Shown one piece after another: positions 7,014-16,836 of a DNA stretch of 64,000 bases. Both the position numbers and the translations under genes were made by a program. Positions within the stretch are counted from its first letter, which is position 1; each line of letters opens with the position of its first letter. The notes beneath the pieces were generated by a model. It was not told the origin of the DNA. It ran no database searches and worked only from the letters and a program-made list of their open reading frames with translations. The DNA comes from Mucilaginibacter aquariorum (GTDB lineage: Bacteria; Bacteroidota; Bacteroidia; Sphingobacteriales; Sphingobacteriaceae): NCBI RefSeq assembly GCF_024498135.1, contig NZ_JANHOH010000001.1, positions 1,550,001 through 1,614,000 of the forward strand, read 5' to 3'.

Positions 7014-9537
7014 CATCCCTTATATCGGTATCAATCGTTATTTCGGCACCGATCTGTTAATCGGTTCGGGCGGAGAATGCTCTGTCGTTCTTAAGATCAC
7101 TAACCCTGTTACCCGCTTTTCAGCAGCATCCGCGGCTTACGATGAATTCCATGCCCTGATGATCAATATAGTAAAGATCATGGGTGACGGTTACCTGCTG
7201 CAAAAGTCCGATGTGATCAGCAAGGAAAAATATCCGCTAAAAGATTCTCCCGAATATTTGCAGCAGAAGTATAATGCACACTTTGAAGGCCGGGAGTTCA
7301 TTCAGGTCAACACCTATATCACGCTGACAAAACAGGTTCGTAAAGGCGCTTTTTATGTTTTTGACAAGAAGGCGCTGCGCGATTTCAGCCAGCAGATTAA
7401 CAAGGTGATGGATATCCTCATCGCGGGAAAAACCGGGCCGGTGGTACTGAAGGAGGCGCAGTTAAACCTGCTTATCATGCAGTTTCTGGCCATGGACTTC
7501 AAACCGCAACATATCTCCCTTAATAACTTTTCGCCTAACGACACCGAGATCAGGATGGGTGACCGGGCCATCCGAAGCATCCCCCTGATAAATATTGACA
7601 ATGTCGATCTGCCGCCCACCGTCTCCACGCATATCGAAATGACCGATAAGGACACCTTACGTGGTTTCCCGGTTGATTTTTTATCCTTCCTGTTTAGGGT
7701 GCCGGACTTCGAAGTCATTGTTTTTAATCAGGTCATTGATATTCCCAACCAGTTCATGACCATTAAAAAGCTGGAACTAAAGAAAAAGCGGCATTCGGGA
7801 ATTCCCGATCCCGCCAATACATTATGTGTTGAGGACATTGACTTGCTGTTAAACGATGTTGCCCGCGAAAGCCAGTTGCTGGTTAACAGCCATTTCACCA
7901 TTATACTGGCGGCGCAACAGGATAAAATTCAGAAGGCTGCAAATTTTATCGAAAGCGCGCTGTTTTCCCTCGGCATCATGGCCAGCAAAAACGGGTATAA
8001 TCAGTTGGAACTCTTTCGATGCGCATTACCCGGTAACAGTATAGAGCTAAAGGACTATGACTGGTTCTTAACCACCTGCGATGCTGCCGTTTGCTTCTTT
8101 TTCAAGGAATCCATGCCACTTGATGAGCCTTCGGATTTCCTGGTCAGGTTTACGGACCGCCAGGGCGTGCCCATTGGGATAGATGTCGCCGACCTTCCAA
8201 TGCGTAACAACCGTATCAACAATCGTAATAAGTTCGTTCTGGGGCCGAGCGGGTCAGGAAAATCCTTCTTTATGAACAGCCTGATTGAGCAATATATGCT
8301 TTACAATATGGACATGGTCATTGTTGATACAGGACACTCTTATTCCGGCTTGTGTTCTTACTATAACGGCAAATACATTACCTACACCGATAAAAAGCCC
8401 ATAACGATGAATCCCTTCCAGATAAAGAAGGAGGAATTTAATATTGAGAAAAAGGACTTTTTAAGTACGCTGGTAGGATTGCTTTGGAAAGGAGCCGACG
8501 GCATATTCAGCCAGGTGGAACGGGATGTGATCAGTAACGTGATCAATAGTTATTTTGTGCACTTCTTCAGCCAGCCTGTCGCAGATGAAATCCCTGAAAA
8601 ACTTGCCGGTGAAAAGCTTTTCATTGCTCAGCTGGATTTCAACAGCTTTTATGAATTTGCATTGTGGAAGATCCCTGAGATCAAGCAGGAAGAGCGCATT
8701 CCTTTTGATGTGGATGAGTTCCGGTACGTATTGAAAAAGTTCTACAAAGGCGGCGAATTCGCGCCGATCCTGAACGAGCCTGCCGATGAATCTTTGTTTA
8801 CCGAGCGTTTTATTGTCTTTGAAATCGATGCGGTAAAGGAAAACCGCGTGTTATTCCCTATCGTCACACTGATCATCATGGATGTATTCATCCAGAAAAT
8901 GCGCTTCCGGTCCTCCCGGAGAAAAACTTTAGTTGTTGAAGAAGCATGGAAAGCAATAGCAAGCCCACTGATGGCAGGCTATCTGCTTTATCTCTATAAA
9001 ACCGTCAGAAAGTTTTGGGGTGAAGCTATTGTGGTCACCCAGGAATTAGGGGACATTATCGGTAATGCCGTCGTAAAGGATAGTATATTAAATAACTCGG
9101 ATACCATTTGCTTGCTTGATCAAACGAAGTTCAAGGACAATTATGGTGCGATCGCATCGGTTTTATCCATCAATGAAACGGAACGTAAAAAGATCTTTTC
9201 GATAAACCAGTTGGAAAACACGGAAGGCCGTGGCCGCTTCAAAGAAGTTTATATCCGCCGAGGCGCTGTTGGCGAAGTTTACGGTGTTGAAGTTTCCCTG
9301 CACCAATATTTGACCTTTTCAACAGAAAAGCCGGAAAAATCGGCATTGGAGGTGTATTTCGGGCATTTTGGTTCCTATCAACGTGCGCTTGATCTTTTCG
9401 TGGACGACTTTCACGCCAGCAAATTGGCCCTCGGCCAATTCGTCAGCCATATCAATCAAAACGATAAACCATTTTTAAATCATTCCCATGAAGACAATCC
9501 TGATCCTTCTTTCCCTATTGCCCATACTGCTGTTTAA
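6991..9537 (+). CDS. traG: VirB4-like conjugation ATPase TraG
   Basis: This 848-residue ATPase powers the type IV secretion channel. Walker A GPSGSGKSFF is at about residues 417-426 and Walker B (TLVVEEAWK) at about 650. The start MAAKQIFNIPYIGINR is family-typical, so the ATG at 6991 is preferred to the upstream in-frame codon at 6883, which lies deep in traF. Its 3' end overlaps the next gene by 50 bases. Confidence 0.9.
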   Translation: MAAKQIFNIPYIGINRYFGTDLLIGSGGECSVVLKITNPVTRFSAASAAYDEFHALMINIVKIMGDGYLLQKSDVISKEKYPLKDSPEYLQQKYNAHFEGREFIQVNTYITLTKQVRKGAFYVFDKKALRDFSQQINKVMDILIAGKTGPVVLKEAQLNLLIMQFLAMDFKPQHISLNNFSPNDTEIRMGDRAIRSIPLINIDNVDLPPTVSTHIEMTDKDTLRGFPVDFLSFLFRVPDFEVIVFNQVIDIPNQFMTIKKLELKKKRHSGIPDPANTLCVEDIDLLLNDVARESQLLVNSHFTIILAAQQDKIQKAANFIESALFSLGIMASKNGYNQLELFRCALPGNSIELKDYDWFLTTCDAAVCFFFKESMPLDEPSDFLVRFTDRQGVPIGIDVADLPMRNNRINNRNKFVLGPSGSGKSFFMNSLIEQYMLYNMDMVIVDTGHSYSGLCSYYNGKYITYTDKKPITMNPFQIKKEEFNIEKKDFLSTLVGLLWKGADGIFSQVERDVISNVINSYFVHFFSQPVADEIPEKLAGEKLFIAQLDFNSFYEFALWKIPEIKQEERIPFDVDEFRYVLKKFYKGGEFAPILNEPADESLFTERFIVFEIDAVKENRVLFPIVTLIIMDVFIQKMRFRSSRRKTLVVEEAWKAIASPLMAGYLLYLYKTVRKFWGEAIVVTQELGDIIGNAVVKDSILNNSDTICLLDQTKFKDNYGAIASVLSINETERKKIFSINQLENTEGRGRFKEVYIRRGAVGEVYGVEVSLHQYLTFSTEKPEKSALEVYFGHFGSYQRALDLFVDDFHASKLALGQFVSHINQNDKPFLNHSHEDNPDPSFPIAHTAV

Positions 9538-10156
9538 AGTTGCATTCGCCCAGGAGATCGTTATTGACCCGCTAACCTCGGGAGCTATAGCAGTTAACAG
9601 TTCGGTGATCAACGGGCAACTCAACACCACAAATAATAACCTAAGCGCCATTCAGCGGGGACAGCTCGCCGTAACCGGTCAGCTCGTCATTGTTAACGAC
9701 CTGCAAAATAAGATCTACACCGGCCTGAGCCAGGTCGCTGCGATCATTAGCAATCTGACATCGGTCAAGGAAATAGCCAGCTGCGGAACGGACATCGTTA
9801 AAGACATCGGGCAGGCAGTGACCATCGCCCGGTCAAATCCTGCCTTGCTGCTATTTGCTGAAGAAGGAGCACGTGAATTTCAAACGAGGGCCGTCACCTT
9901 ATCGGCAGAGGTCAGCGCTTTTGTGCTAAAGGGCGGAAACAACCTGATGGATGCCGGTGAGCGCGGTAAGCTGCTGAATCACATTCAAAGTGAAATGCAG
10001 GTCCTTCGCGGTATCGCCTACGGGATGGGCCGTGCCATGTACTGGGCGAAAATGCGGGGTATCTGGGCGTCGCTAAATCCATGGGCGGAATGGCGGAACA
10101 TGGATGTTCAGATAGCAAATGACGTTTTAAACAATGCCAAATACTTAAAGCAATGA
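9488..10156 (+). CDS. Secreted conjugation-associated protein, tandem paralogue 1
   Basis: This 222-residue protein has a signal peptide (residues 1-21, ending AFAQ). The mature part is helical, with landmarks ARSNPALLLFAEE, SAFVLKGGNN, NPWAEW and a C-terminal NNAKYLKQ. It is clearly related to the gene at 10827 and more distantly to that at 10153. It sits at the TraH/TraI position of the operon between traG and traJ. A periplasmic VirB5-like role is possible but not shown. Confidence 0.6.
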   Translation: MKTILILLSLLPILLFKVAFAQEIVIDPLTSGAIAVNSSVINGQLNTTNNNLSAIQRGQLAVTGQLVIVNDLQNKIYTGLSQVAAIISNLTSVKEIASCGTDIVKDIGQAVTIARSNPALLLFAEEGAREFQTRAVTLSAEVSAFVLKGGNNLMDAGERGKLLNHIQSEMQVLRGIAYGMGRAMYWAKMRGIWASLNPWAEWRNMDVQIANDVLNNAKYLKQ

Positions 10157-10830
10157 CAGAAAAATTTAAGGTTTTGATTATCATTTTGCCTTTTTTGTTT
10201 CGCCTTTCACCTTGTATTGCCCAGAATAGCACCATCGACATACCTGGTGTGCATCAACTGATCAGCCAATCTAAATCGGAACATACACAGCAAGTTAAAG
10301 CCCGGAACAATCAGGCAATAGCGACCGCCAATGAGCAGGCGAACTTAACCTTGCTTACCAGGATGAAAAATGTGTACCGCACATTACAAAGCAGGTACAA
10401 TACGCTGGGTACTGCCATTAACATCGCGAATATTGGCATTTATGCGACACCGGCAGTTCGTCAGATTATACGAAACCAGGCTGAGATCATAAGGCTGGTT
10501 GAGGACCGTCCCGCCTTAGCGGCCCTGGGCTACCACACGGAAATCGAATTTGTCGAAAAGGCGAAGGGACTGATCGGCTACGTAACCGGGCTGACTTTAT
10601 CATTTGGCGATGTGAACCAGATGAAGGCATCCGACCGGAAATTGCTTTTTGATTATGCGCTCATGCAGCTTTCAGAGATACAGGAGCTGTCCGGGAACCT
10701 CGTTAACACACTGACGTATTCCAGCCTGAATTCTTTACTCCGCTCTGTAAACCCTTTCCAGGACTACATCGACCAAGATAAGTCCGTTGCGGAAAGTATT
10801 ATTCAAAATGCCAAATATCTCAAACAATGA
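10153..10830 (+). CDS. Secreted conjugation-associated protein, tandem paralogue 2
   Basis: This 225-residue secreted protein (signal peptide ends near CIAQ) is the most diverged of the three tandem copies. It keeps the C-terminal pattern SVNPFQDYI...IIQNAKYLKQ and the predicted helical layout. It overlaps both neighbours by four bases, so the three copies are translationally coupled. The function is unknown. Confidence 0.55.
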   Translation: MTEKFKVLIIILPFLFRLSPCIAQNSTIDIPGVHQLISQSKSEHTQQVKARNNQAIATANEQANLTLLTRMKNVYRTLQSRYNTLGTAINIANIGIYATPAVRQIIRNQAEIIRLVEDRPALAALGYHTEIEFVEKAKGLIGYVTGLTLSFGDVNQMKASDRKLLFDYALMQLSEIQELSGNLVNTLTYSSLNSLLRSVNPFQDYIDQDKSVAESIIQNAKYLKQ

Positions 10831-11495
10831 AGCGATCCATTCTTCTGATCCTTTTAGCTTTTGGCTTCAAAATTTCCGCATTCGCACAGGAATATGTTTT
10901 TGACCCCAAATACTTTGCATCCGTCTCGGCAAACCAGGCAGTCCGCAGCAGCGCCGAAGCTACACATAACCAGTATTTAGGGAAGATCAACGGCAATATC
11001 GAAGACCTGAATACCAATGTAGGTTCGGTAGTACTCGCGCAAACTATTATTTACAACGGCCTTTCCAATGTCAATTCGGCTTTGAAAGATGGGCTAGAAG
11101 TTAAGTATATGGCAACGCTGACAGCAGATATGATCAGCTACCTCAACCGGGCATTACAACTGGCACGGTCTGATCCTCATCTGCTTTTATTTGCTACAGA
11201 TATCGCGAATGAGATGAAGTTAAGATCGGTCGCATTGGTTAGCGAAGTTTCGTCCTACGTGCTTAAGTCTGGGAATAACATCCTCGCTGATTACAACGGC
11301 CGCGACCAGTTACTTAAAAAAGTCACAACGACCCTGCAAATTCTAAACAGTTTGGCGTATGGTGCATGGCGGGTCATGTTTTGGGCCAAACAGAAGGGCA
11401 TCATTTCTTCAATTAACCCCTGGCAGAACTATATCAATAAGGATAAGTACTTCGTCGGGGAAATTATAAACAACGCAAAATATTTACACCAATGA
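10827..11495 (+). CDS. Secreted conjugation-associated protein, tandem paralogue 3
   Basis: This 222-residue protein has a signal peptide to about residue 21 (SAFAQ). It shares with paralogue 1 the start QE.V.DP, the landmarks LARSDPHLLLFA, VSSYVLKSGNN and INPWQNYI, and the end NNAKYLHQ. Equal length and conserved landmarks show duplication followed by divergence. It overlaps the next gene by four bases. Confidence 0.6.
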   Translation: MKRSILLILLAFGFKISAFAQEYVFDPKYFASVSANQAVRSSAEATHNQYLGKINGNIEDLNTNVGSVVLAQTIIYNGLSNVNSALKDGLEVKYMATLTADMISYLNRALQLARSDPHLLLFATDIANEMKLRSVALVSEVSSYVLKSGNNILADYNGRDQLLKKVTTTLQILNSLAYGAWRVMFWAKQKGIISSINPWQNYINKDKYFVGEIINNAKYLHQ

Positions 11496-12289
11496 GCTTA
11501 GAATTAAAACTGTTTTGCCTGAGCCTGCTGGCCATCTCCTTGATATTATCCGGCAGGTCACAAGCACAATCGATCATCAAAGATGACGCGGTCGATAATC
11601 AAAGCCAGCGCATGGTTTTTCAGCAATGGGACCAAAACAAATTTTATCCTAAAAAGGGCTTTTTAAGTTTAAACCCTTATTACTGGCTGGTATGGGGTTT
11701 CTTTGATCCCGGTTACCATAACAATGACCTGCGTCCATTAAGCGCGAACGGGCAACAAACCCAAAGGCTCGCGCTGGTTGCTACGATGAATGGCATTGAT
11801 AGCCGCTACAAACTGCAATCAGATACCGCGCGAAATACGGCGCTATCGCAAATTGCATCTCAATCCGGCTTGCTGTCAGATGCAGATCCACTATGGTTGC
11901 TGTATTACAGGCAACAATTCAACCCCTTATTAAACTACTCACCTGTTTCCATTTTAGGTGGGATGCCCCCGCCGGTAAGCGCAAAATTGATATCTGAAGG
12001 CCTATACGGCTGGTACACCGGTGAACTTGATAAACTAAAAGAAAGGCTTAACGGCGCAAGGTCTACCGACATGGATCGTGGTTCCCGCATAATGGCCTAT
12101 TACCGGATGCTGAATGAATACAAGAACCTATCATCGGTATGGGCCATTCGTACTTCCACAGTTCAGAAAACAATAGATATGTCCGGCAGGCAGCAAGCTT
12201 TGCAAAAAGGAACAATAGCTATTCCCAACTGGTCACCCGGCAGTGATGTGGAGATCGCGAAAAAGGTACTTCAAAATGCTAAATATTAA
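11492..12289 (+). CDS. Secreted protein with the same NAKY C-terminus
   Basis: This 265-residue protein has a signal peptide (ends near SQAQ). Its body is unlike the three preceding paralogues and carries aromatic motifs (YYWLVWGFFDPGYH, LLYYRQQFNP). It ends in KKVLQNAKY, the same tail as its neighbours. That tail may be a shared docking signal. It overlaps the preceding gene by four bases and is followed by traJ four bases later. No family function is known to me. Confidence 0.5.
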   Translation: MSLELKLFCLSLLAISLILSGRSQAQSIIKDDAVDNQSQRMVFQQWDQNKFYPKKGFLSLNPYYWLVWGFFDPGYHNNDLRPLSANGQQTQRLALVATMNGIDSRYKLQSDTARNTALSQIASQSGLLSDADPLWLLYYRQQFNPLLNYSPVSILGGMPPPVSAKLISEGLYGWYTGELDKLKERLNGARSTDMDRGSRIMAYYRMLNEYKNLSSVWAIRTSTVQKTIDMSGRQQALQKGTIAIPNWSPGSDVEIAKKVLQNAKY

Positions 12290-12293
12290 AGTG

Positions 12294-13457
12294 ATGAAGA
12301 GGAGTATATTTTATTTATGCCTGTTATTGTCCTCGTGGGCGACGGCAGGATTCGCCCAAACGACTACCGTTGATACCGTCATTAGTCGAAAGTCCCTTCA
12401 ATACCTGCAAGGCGATGCGGTTTATGAAAGCGGCGTCATGGTATTTCTTAAAGGCCTTAAAAATTCGATCTGGACACATTTCGATCTGTTCATATCTGAT
12501 GCGCAGGCTTTGGCCGCAATTTTTATGATCATGTATTTCGCCGTTAAAAGTTATGAAATGATGGTTGGTGATAAGCGAATGGAGATCATGCCGCTGCTTC
12601 GTCCATTCGGTTTGGCCATGATCATTATCTGGTGGGGAGGCTTCGTAAAAATGGTAGCTTTTCCAACTGATCTGGTAGCAGCGCAAACCGAGCAAATGTT
12701 TGTCAGCGTGCAAAGTGATGTAGACGGGTTGCGCTTTACAAGGGCTAATCTGATGCTCCAGGTTGCGAATTCACTGTACACTTATCAGGCACAAGCCGAG
12801 GTAGCGGAAAAAGAAAGCGATACCTGGTACGGGCAAGCATGGAATTCCGTATCCAGCACCGTAAAGCAAGGCATTGCTGATGTGGTTTCACCCTTACTGG
12901 AATTAAAGAACAGGCTCACGGTCGGCATGCAGTTGTTGTTTACGCAACTGCTGGAACTTATGGGGATTTGGATATTGCGCATAGCGGTTTATATTATATT
13001 TATGATTCAGATCATTTACTCCTCCATACTGATTATCCTTGGGCCGTTCTCTGTTGCAGTAAGTATTTTACCCGCATTTCGTGATAGCTTCAGTACCTGG
13101 GTGGCACGGTTTATATCCGTTAACCTGTATTCCGGTATTGCGTTTCTGATCATGTATTTATGCGGTTTAATGCAGCAATATGCGCTTACCTCGGAGATAA
13201 GCAAATACCAGGAACTGGTAGGAAAAAATGGGGCGGCGGCGGACATGACCAAGCTGGCTGTATTTGCGGGTAATGGTATCCTGTCTTTCGGAACGGTAAT
13301 CATTGTATTCGTTATTGGTGCCATCTGCATGTTTACCGTACCAAGTATTTCGACCTGGATTATTTCTACTTCTGGTATCAGTTCGGCAGCTTCCAACTTT
13401 GGCCGTGGTGCCAGTACAATGGCAGGTGCCACCCGTATCGCGGGAAGTTTCATCTAA
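12294..13457 (+). CDS. traJ: TrbL/VirB6-like channel membrane protein TraJ
   Basis: This 387-residue protein has a signal peptide (residues 1-20) and several membrane helices, notably around residues 65-85, 110-130, 225-260, 280-305 and 330-360. It is the VirB6/TrbL-like inner-membrane channel component. The ATG at 12294 (MKRSIFYLCLLL) gives a proper signal peptide; the upstream in-frame codon at 12243 lies within the preceding gene. Confidence 0.8.
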   Translation: MKRSIFYLCLLLSSWATAGFAQTTTVDTVISRKSLQYLQGDAVYESGVMVFLKGLKNSIWTHFDLFISDAQALAAIFMIMYFAVKSYEMMVGDKRMEIMPLLRPFGLAMIIIWWGGFVKMVAFPTDLVAAQTEQMFVSVQSDVDGLRFTRANLMLQVANSLYTYQAQAEVAEKESDTWYGQAWNSVSSTVKQGIADVVSPLLELKNRLTVGMQLLFTQLLELMGIWILRIAVYIIFMIQIIYSSILIILGPFSVAVSILPAFRDSFSTWVARFISVNLYSGIAFLIMYLCGLMQQYALTSEISKYQELVGKNGAAADMTKLAVFAGNGILSFGTVIIVFVIGAICMFTVPSISTWIISTSGISSAASNFGRGASTMAGATRIAGSFI

Positions 13458-13476
13458 AAATTATCAACCACTTTTT

Positions 13477-14091
13477 ATGATCGTTAAAAATATCGAAGCC
13501 AAGATTAGGCTTGCGACATGGGTAGCTTTTGGCAGTTTCATCACTTCGATCATCCTATCGGCCATTTGCTGCTCCTACGCGTATCGTCAGGTAACCGACG
13601 CCCGGAAGAGCATTTATATCTTAAATAACGGCGTTCCCTTACAGGCTGGGCAAACCGACATGCAGGTCAACCGGCCCGCCGAGTACCGTGCACATATCGA
13701 CATGTTTCATTCCCTTTTTTTTTCGTTGACACCTGATGATAAGTACATCGAATATCAGTTAAAAAAAGCGATGTATCTGATAGATGAATCAGGTGTAGCC
13801 CAGTACAACAACCTGAAGGAGAATGGTTTTTTCAACTCTGTGCTATCCTCAAGCTCAGTAATTACCCTGCAAACAGATTCGATTTCGCTGGATTTGCCAA
13901 AGCGGTATTTCCGTTTTTATGGGCGCTTAAAAATTGACCGGCGAAGTTCAACAGTTATCCGCTCATTGATTACAGAGGGTTACCTGAAAGATATTCCGCG
14001 AAGTGATAACAACCCCCATGGTGTGCTGATTGTGAACTGGAAAACCCTTGAAAATAAAGATCTCGAAAATGTTCAGAAAAATACATTCTAA
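13477..14091 (+). CDS. traK: VirB8-like conjugal transfer protein TraK
   Basis: This 204-residue protein has a short cytoplasmic start MIVKNIEAKI, one membrane helix (about 15-38) and a periplasmic domain with the family landmarks HIDMFHSLFFSLTPDDKYI and AMYLIDESG. This is the TraK pattern of Bacteroidetes ICEs, a VirB8-like scaffold. The upstream in-frame start at 13303 is inside traJ and is rejected. The 3' end overlaps the next gene. Confidence 0.85.
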   Translation: MIVKNIEAKIRLATWVAFGSFITSIILSAICCSYAYRQVTDARKSIYILNNGVPLQAGQTDMQVNRPAEYRAHIDMFHSLFFSLTPDDKYIEYQLKKAMYLIDESGVAQYNNLKENGFFNSVLSSSSVITLQTDSISLDLPKRYFRFYGRLKIDRRSSTVIRSLITEGYLKDIPRSDNNPHGVLIVNWKTLENKDLENVQKNTF

Positions 14092-14488
14092 CCGCGATCC
14101 GAGGGATACGCTGTACAGTGAATTAAAAAAGGAATTCAGGGTCTACGCCAATAAAGGAAATCAAATAGGTAGATACATTGCTTTTAAATATCACAAACTA
14201 CTATTTGGCGCAATGATCACCTTAATGGCTGTTTCAGCGCTGACGGCTGTACTGTTGCATCATGCACCTGCGCCACAGGAAAAGGTTAAGCACAGGTCGG
14301 AAACGGCAGTGATCCGCAACGGCTTCGACCATATACTCGCGGCCAATGCGGCGCTGACGCTAACTATCCGTTTGAGGAACCAGGTAGACAGTATTTCTGC
14401 CAAAAAACAGCTGACCAAAACCGATAGCCTGACGCTCATCCGGGCCCTTGACAGCTTGCAGCACATTCAACTGACATTACCTCATTAG
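14069..14488 (+). CDS. TraL-position single-pass membrane protein
   Basis: This 139-residue protein has a basic N-terminus (RNPRD-like SNRDPRDTLYSEL), one membrane helix (about 47-67, LLFGAMITLMAVSALTAVLL) and a Ser/Thr-rich C-terminal helix. The ATG at 14069 is chosen over the TTG at 14048. It overlaps traK by 23 bases. Position matches TraL, but I do not recognise the domain with confidence. Confidence 0.5.
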   Translation: MFRKIHSNRDPRDTLYSELKKEFRVYANKGNQIGRYIAFKYHKLLFGAMITLMAVSALTAVLLHHAPAPQEKVKHRSETAVIRNGFDHILAANAALTLTIRLRNQVDSISAKKQLTKTDSLTLIRALDSLQHIQLTLPH

Positions 14489-14538
14489 CCCGGCGCAAGT
14501 AATGATGAGGGTCTTCTAAAAACTATAATCCGAATTTT

Positions 14539-15729
14539 ATGAAAATAAATTTAAAGCAACCGAAATACATCCTGCCGCTCATCCTGTTGCCATTTCTGTG
14601 CCTGTTCTTTTTTGTTTACCAAAGCGGCTTTGCCGGGAAACAAAAGGCTGAGGAGCCCAAAGATGGCATTAATTCATCTGTAGGCCAGGTATCAGGCGAT
14701 GTACAGAAAAAGCAACTTCAAGATAAGCTCGATGCCTATCGCAATACCTATAAGGAGGGCGACGGCTCGACGGCGGTGAACCCGCTGCCGGCGGAGAAAA
14801 CAAGTAACCCGACATTCAATAGCAGTTATTCCGGCAATGATCAGAAAATGCTGGATTCCATTGATCAGGTCATGAAAAGCAGGTATGGGCAGGGATCTGC
14901 TGATAGGCAGCCGAAGAAATCGCGTGACGCTGCCAGCAACGACCAGGCCATGATCGCGGCATTAAATGGCCTGAAGAACAGGCATCCACCGGCAAATGAT
15001 CCCGTTGCGGCTGATCCAACCGTCAAAGACCCCATGGAAACCTTCCGGCAGCAAATGTCCTACCTCGATAGTATGAATAAGGTTAATGACCCCGAGGTTA
15101 AAGCAGCGCGCAAAAAGGCAGATGATCTGGCCAAGGCTGCGGCCCTTAGATTAAGCGAACCGAAATTAGCGGTTAAGCTGGCAGATCTTACCGCGTCTGA
15201 TTTTAACACGGTGATGCCGGATAAACACCCGGATTTTATTAAGGTCGTCATAGACGAGAACCTGACCGGTTATGCAGGATCGCGCATCCGCCTCCGATTA
15301 TTGGACGATATCTTTGCAGGCAACTACAGGATTGCCAAAGGCACTTATATCTATGCCATCGTTACCGGCTTCTCCGGCCAGCGCGTGGAGTTGTCTGTAA
15401 AGTCTATACTTTTCGACAATAAAATATTGCCGGTAAAGCTGGAAATATACGATCTTGATGGCATGTCAGGGCTGTATGTTCCTGAATCGGCTTTCCGTGA
15501 TTTTACCAGGGACTTGGGCACCAACACCGTGCAGGGCGTAACCGTAGACGGCAGCGGTACGGGCTCAGTGGCCAGCCAGTTCGCTATGAGTACGGCCAGT
15601 AAATTATTTGAATCTACGTCATCGGCGATTGCCGGCCTGATCCGCAAAAACAAAGCGAAGATCAAGTACAATTCTTACCTCTATTTAATCGATAACGATG
15701 CGCTCGAAAAAGCGCAGCAACACTACTAA
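14539..15729 (+). CDS. traM: Conjugative transposon protein TraM (VirB10-like)
   Basis: This 396-residue protein has one N-terminal membrane helix (about 11-27), a long flexible region and a C-terminal domain (about 225-390) with KVVIDENLTGYAGSRIRLRLL and GTYIYAIVTGFSGQRV. These are typical of TraM, the VirB10-like protein spanning the envelope. It overlaps no stop but is followed by traN one base later. Confidence 0.85.
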   Translation: MKINLKQPKYILPLILLPFLCLFFFVYQSGFAGKQKAEEPKDGINSSVGQVSGDVQKKQLQDKLDAYRNTYKEGDGSTAVNPLPAEKTSNPTFNSSYSGNDQKMLDSIDQVMKSRYGQGSADRQPKKSRDAASNDQAMIAALNGLKNRHPPANDPVAADPTVKDPMETFRQQMSYLDSMNKVNDPEVKAARKKADDLAKAAALRLSEPKLAVKLADLTASDFNTVMPDKHPDFIKVVIDENLTGYAGSRIRLRLLDDIFAGNYRIAKGTYIYAIVTGFSGQRVELSVKSILFDNKILPVKLEIYDLDGMSGLYVPESAFRDFTRDLGTNTVQGVTVDGSGTGSVASQFAMSTASKLFESTSSAIAGLIRKNKAKIKYNSYLYLIDNDALEKAQQHY

Positions 15730-15730
15730 C

Positions 15731-16582
15731 ATGAAGAAAATACTTTATTGCCTTGCCATCATTTATATGGCAAGCTTAACGACTTATGCCCAATCTACAC
15801 CATTCCCAGCGGGCATAAAGAAAAGCAGCTTGCCCATCGTATACCTTCCCGAAAATGTTTCCGTACAATTCGTCTCACCGGAGCCGATCCAGTATGTGGA
15901 TATATCGTCAAAATCATTTATCGGTGACCTTCCTCTCAAAAATATTTTACGCATTAGGCTCAGAGATTCGATTGCTTCGTCCATTGGTACAGCTAATGCG
16001 GTTATAACAATCGCCGGTGAAAAGTTTATCGCGCAATACCAGGTCGTGCGCGCCGATTCGATCACCGCAAGGGATACCCGAACGGAAATCACGATTGGGG
16101 AGGATGATATGCGGCCTTTGGATATTTCAGGAATTGGTTTTTCTCAAAACCAACTGAAGCAATTCGCGCTCGATCTGTTTTCCAAAAAGCCGGGCAAACC
16201 TATCGAAAAAACAAAGTCGTTTGCCCTCCAAGGCACGGTCAACCATATCTATACGGCTGGAGAGTACATTTTTATTGACTTTGGCTACCGTAACAAAACC
16301 AACCTGGCCTACAATATTGCGGACCTGCGCTTCCATATCGATGATAAGAAGATCAATAAAGCCACCAACGTACAGTCAATTGAACTCAAGCCAGAGTTCA
16401 TCTTGTTTACTAAACCGCTTTTTCAAAAAACTTACCGCAACATCATTGTCCTGAAGAAACTGACCTATCCCGGAAACAAAATATTACATATCGAATTAAG
16501 CGAAAAGCAATTGTCAGGCCGGGTCATCACACTCAACATCTCTTATCAGGACGTACTGGACGCGGACACGATACCTATCTGA
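15731..16582 (+). CDS. traN: Conjugative transposon protein TraN (DUF4138, VirB9-like)
   Basis: This 283-residue protein has a signal peptide (residues 1-19, ending TYAQS). The mature body is beta-rich, with the DUF4138 landmarks EPIQYVDISSKSFIGDLPLKN and YIFIDFGYRNKTNLAYNI. It is the outer-membrane-associated VirB9-like component that pairs with TraM. The ATG at 15731 follows the traM stop by one base and gives a clean signal peptide. Confidence 0.85.
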   Translation: MKKILYCLAIIYMASLTTYAQSTPFPAGIKKSSLPIVYLPENVSVQFVSPEPIQYVDISSKSFIGDLPLKNILRIRLRDSIASSIGTANAVITIAGEKFIAQYQVVRADSITARDTRTEITIGEDDMRPLDISGIGFSQNQLKQFALDLFSKKPGKPIEKTKSFALQGTVNHIYTAGEYIFIDFGYRNKTNLAYNIADLRFHIDDKKINKATNVQSIELKPEFILFTKPLFQKTYRNIIVLKKLTYPGNKILHIELSEKQLSGRVITLNISYQDVLDADTIPI

Positions 16583-16833
16583 TGAATCCTTTGCAATTAC
16601 TGGAACCCGAAGAACGTGAACGGTATGACTATCTGCAGGAATTATTTGAGGCAGAATTTGAAGAAACACATCTGGCATATCATATCAGTGGCATTCTCAT
16701 CTACGAGCTGCTGAATTTATTAGCGGCCTGCGGCTTTTTGTTCGATGAATTCGGATTCCCGGAAAGCGAGGACAGTCGACTTTTCCGCTATGCCATTACC
16801 GGCACGATTGCCGAATACCTGAAAGGAGAATAG
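16582..16833 (+). CDS. Small acidic protein after traN
   Basis: This 83-residue acidic protein starts at the last base of the traN stop (TGATG) and ends three bases before the methylase-helicase start, so it is part of the operon. It is rich in Glu and Leu and predicted helical. No domain is recognised. Confidence 0.55.
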   Translation: MNPLQLLEPEERERYDYLQELFEAEFEETHLAYHISGILIYELLNLLAACGFLFDEFGFPESEDSRLFRYAITGTIAEYLKGE

Positions 16834-16836
16834 ATC

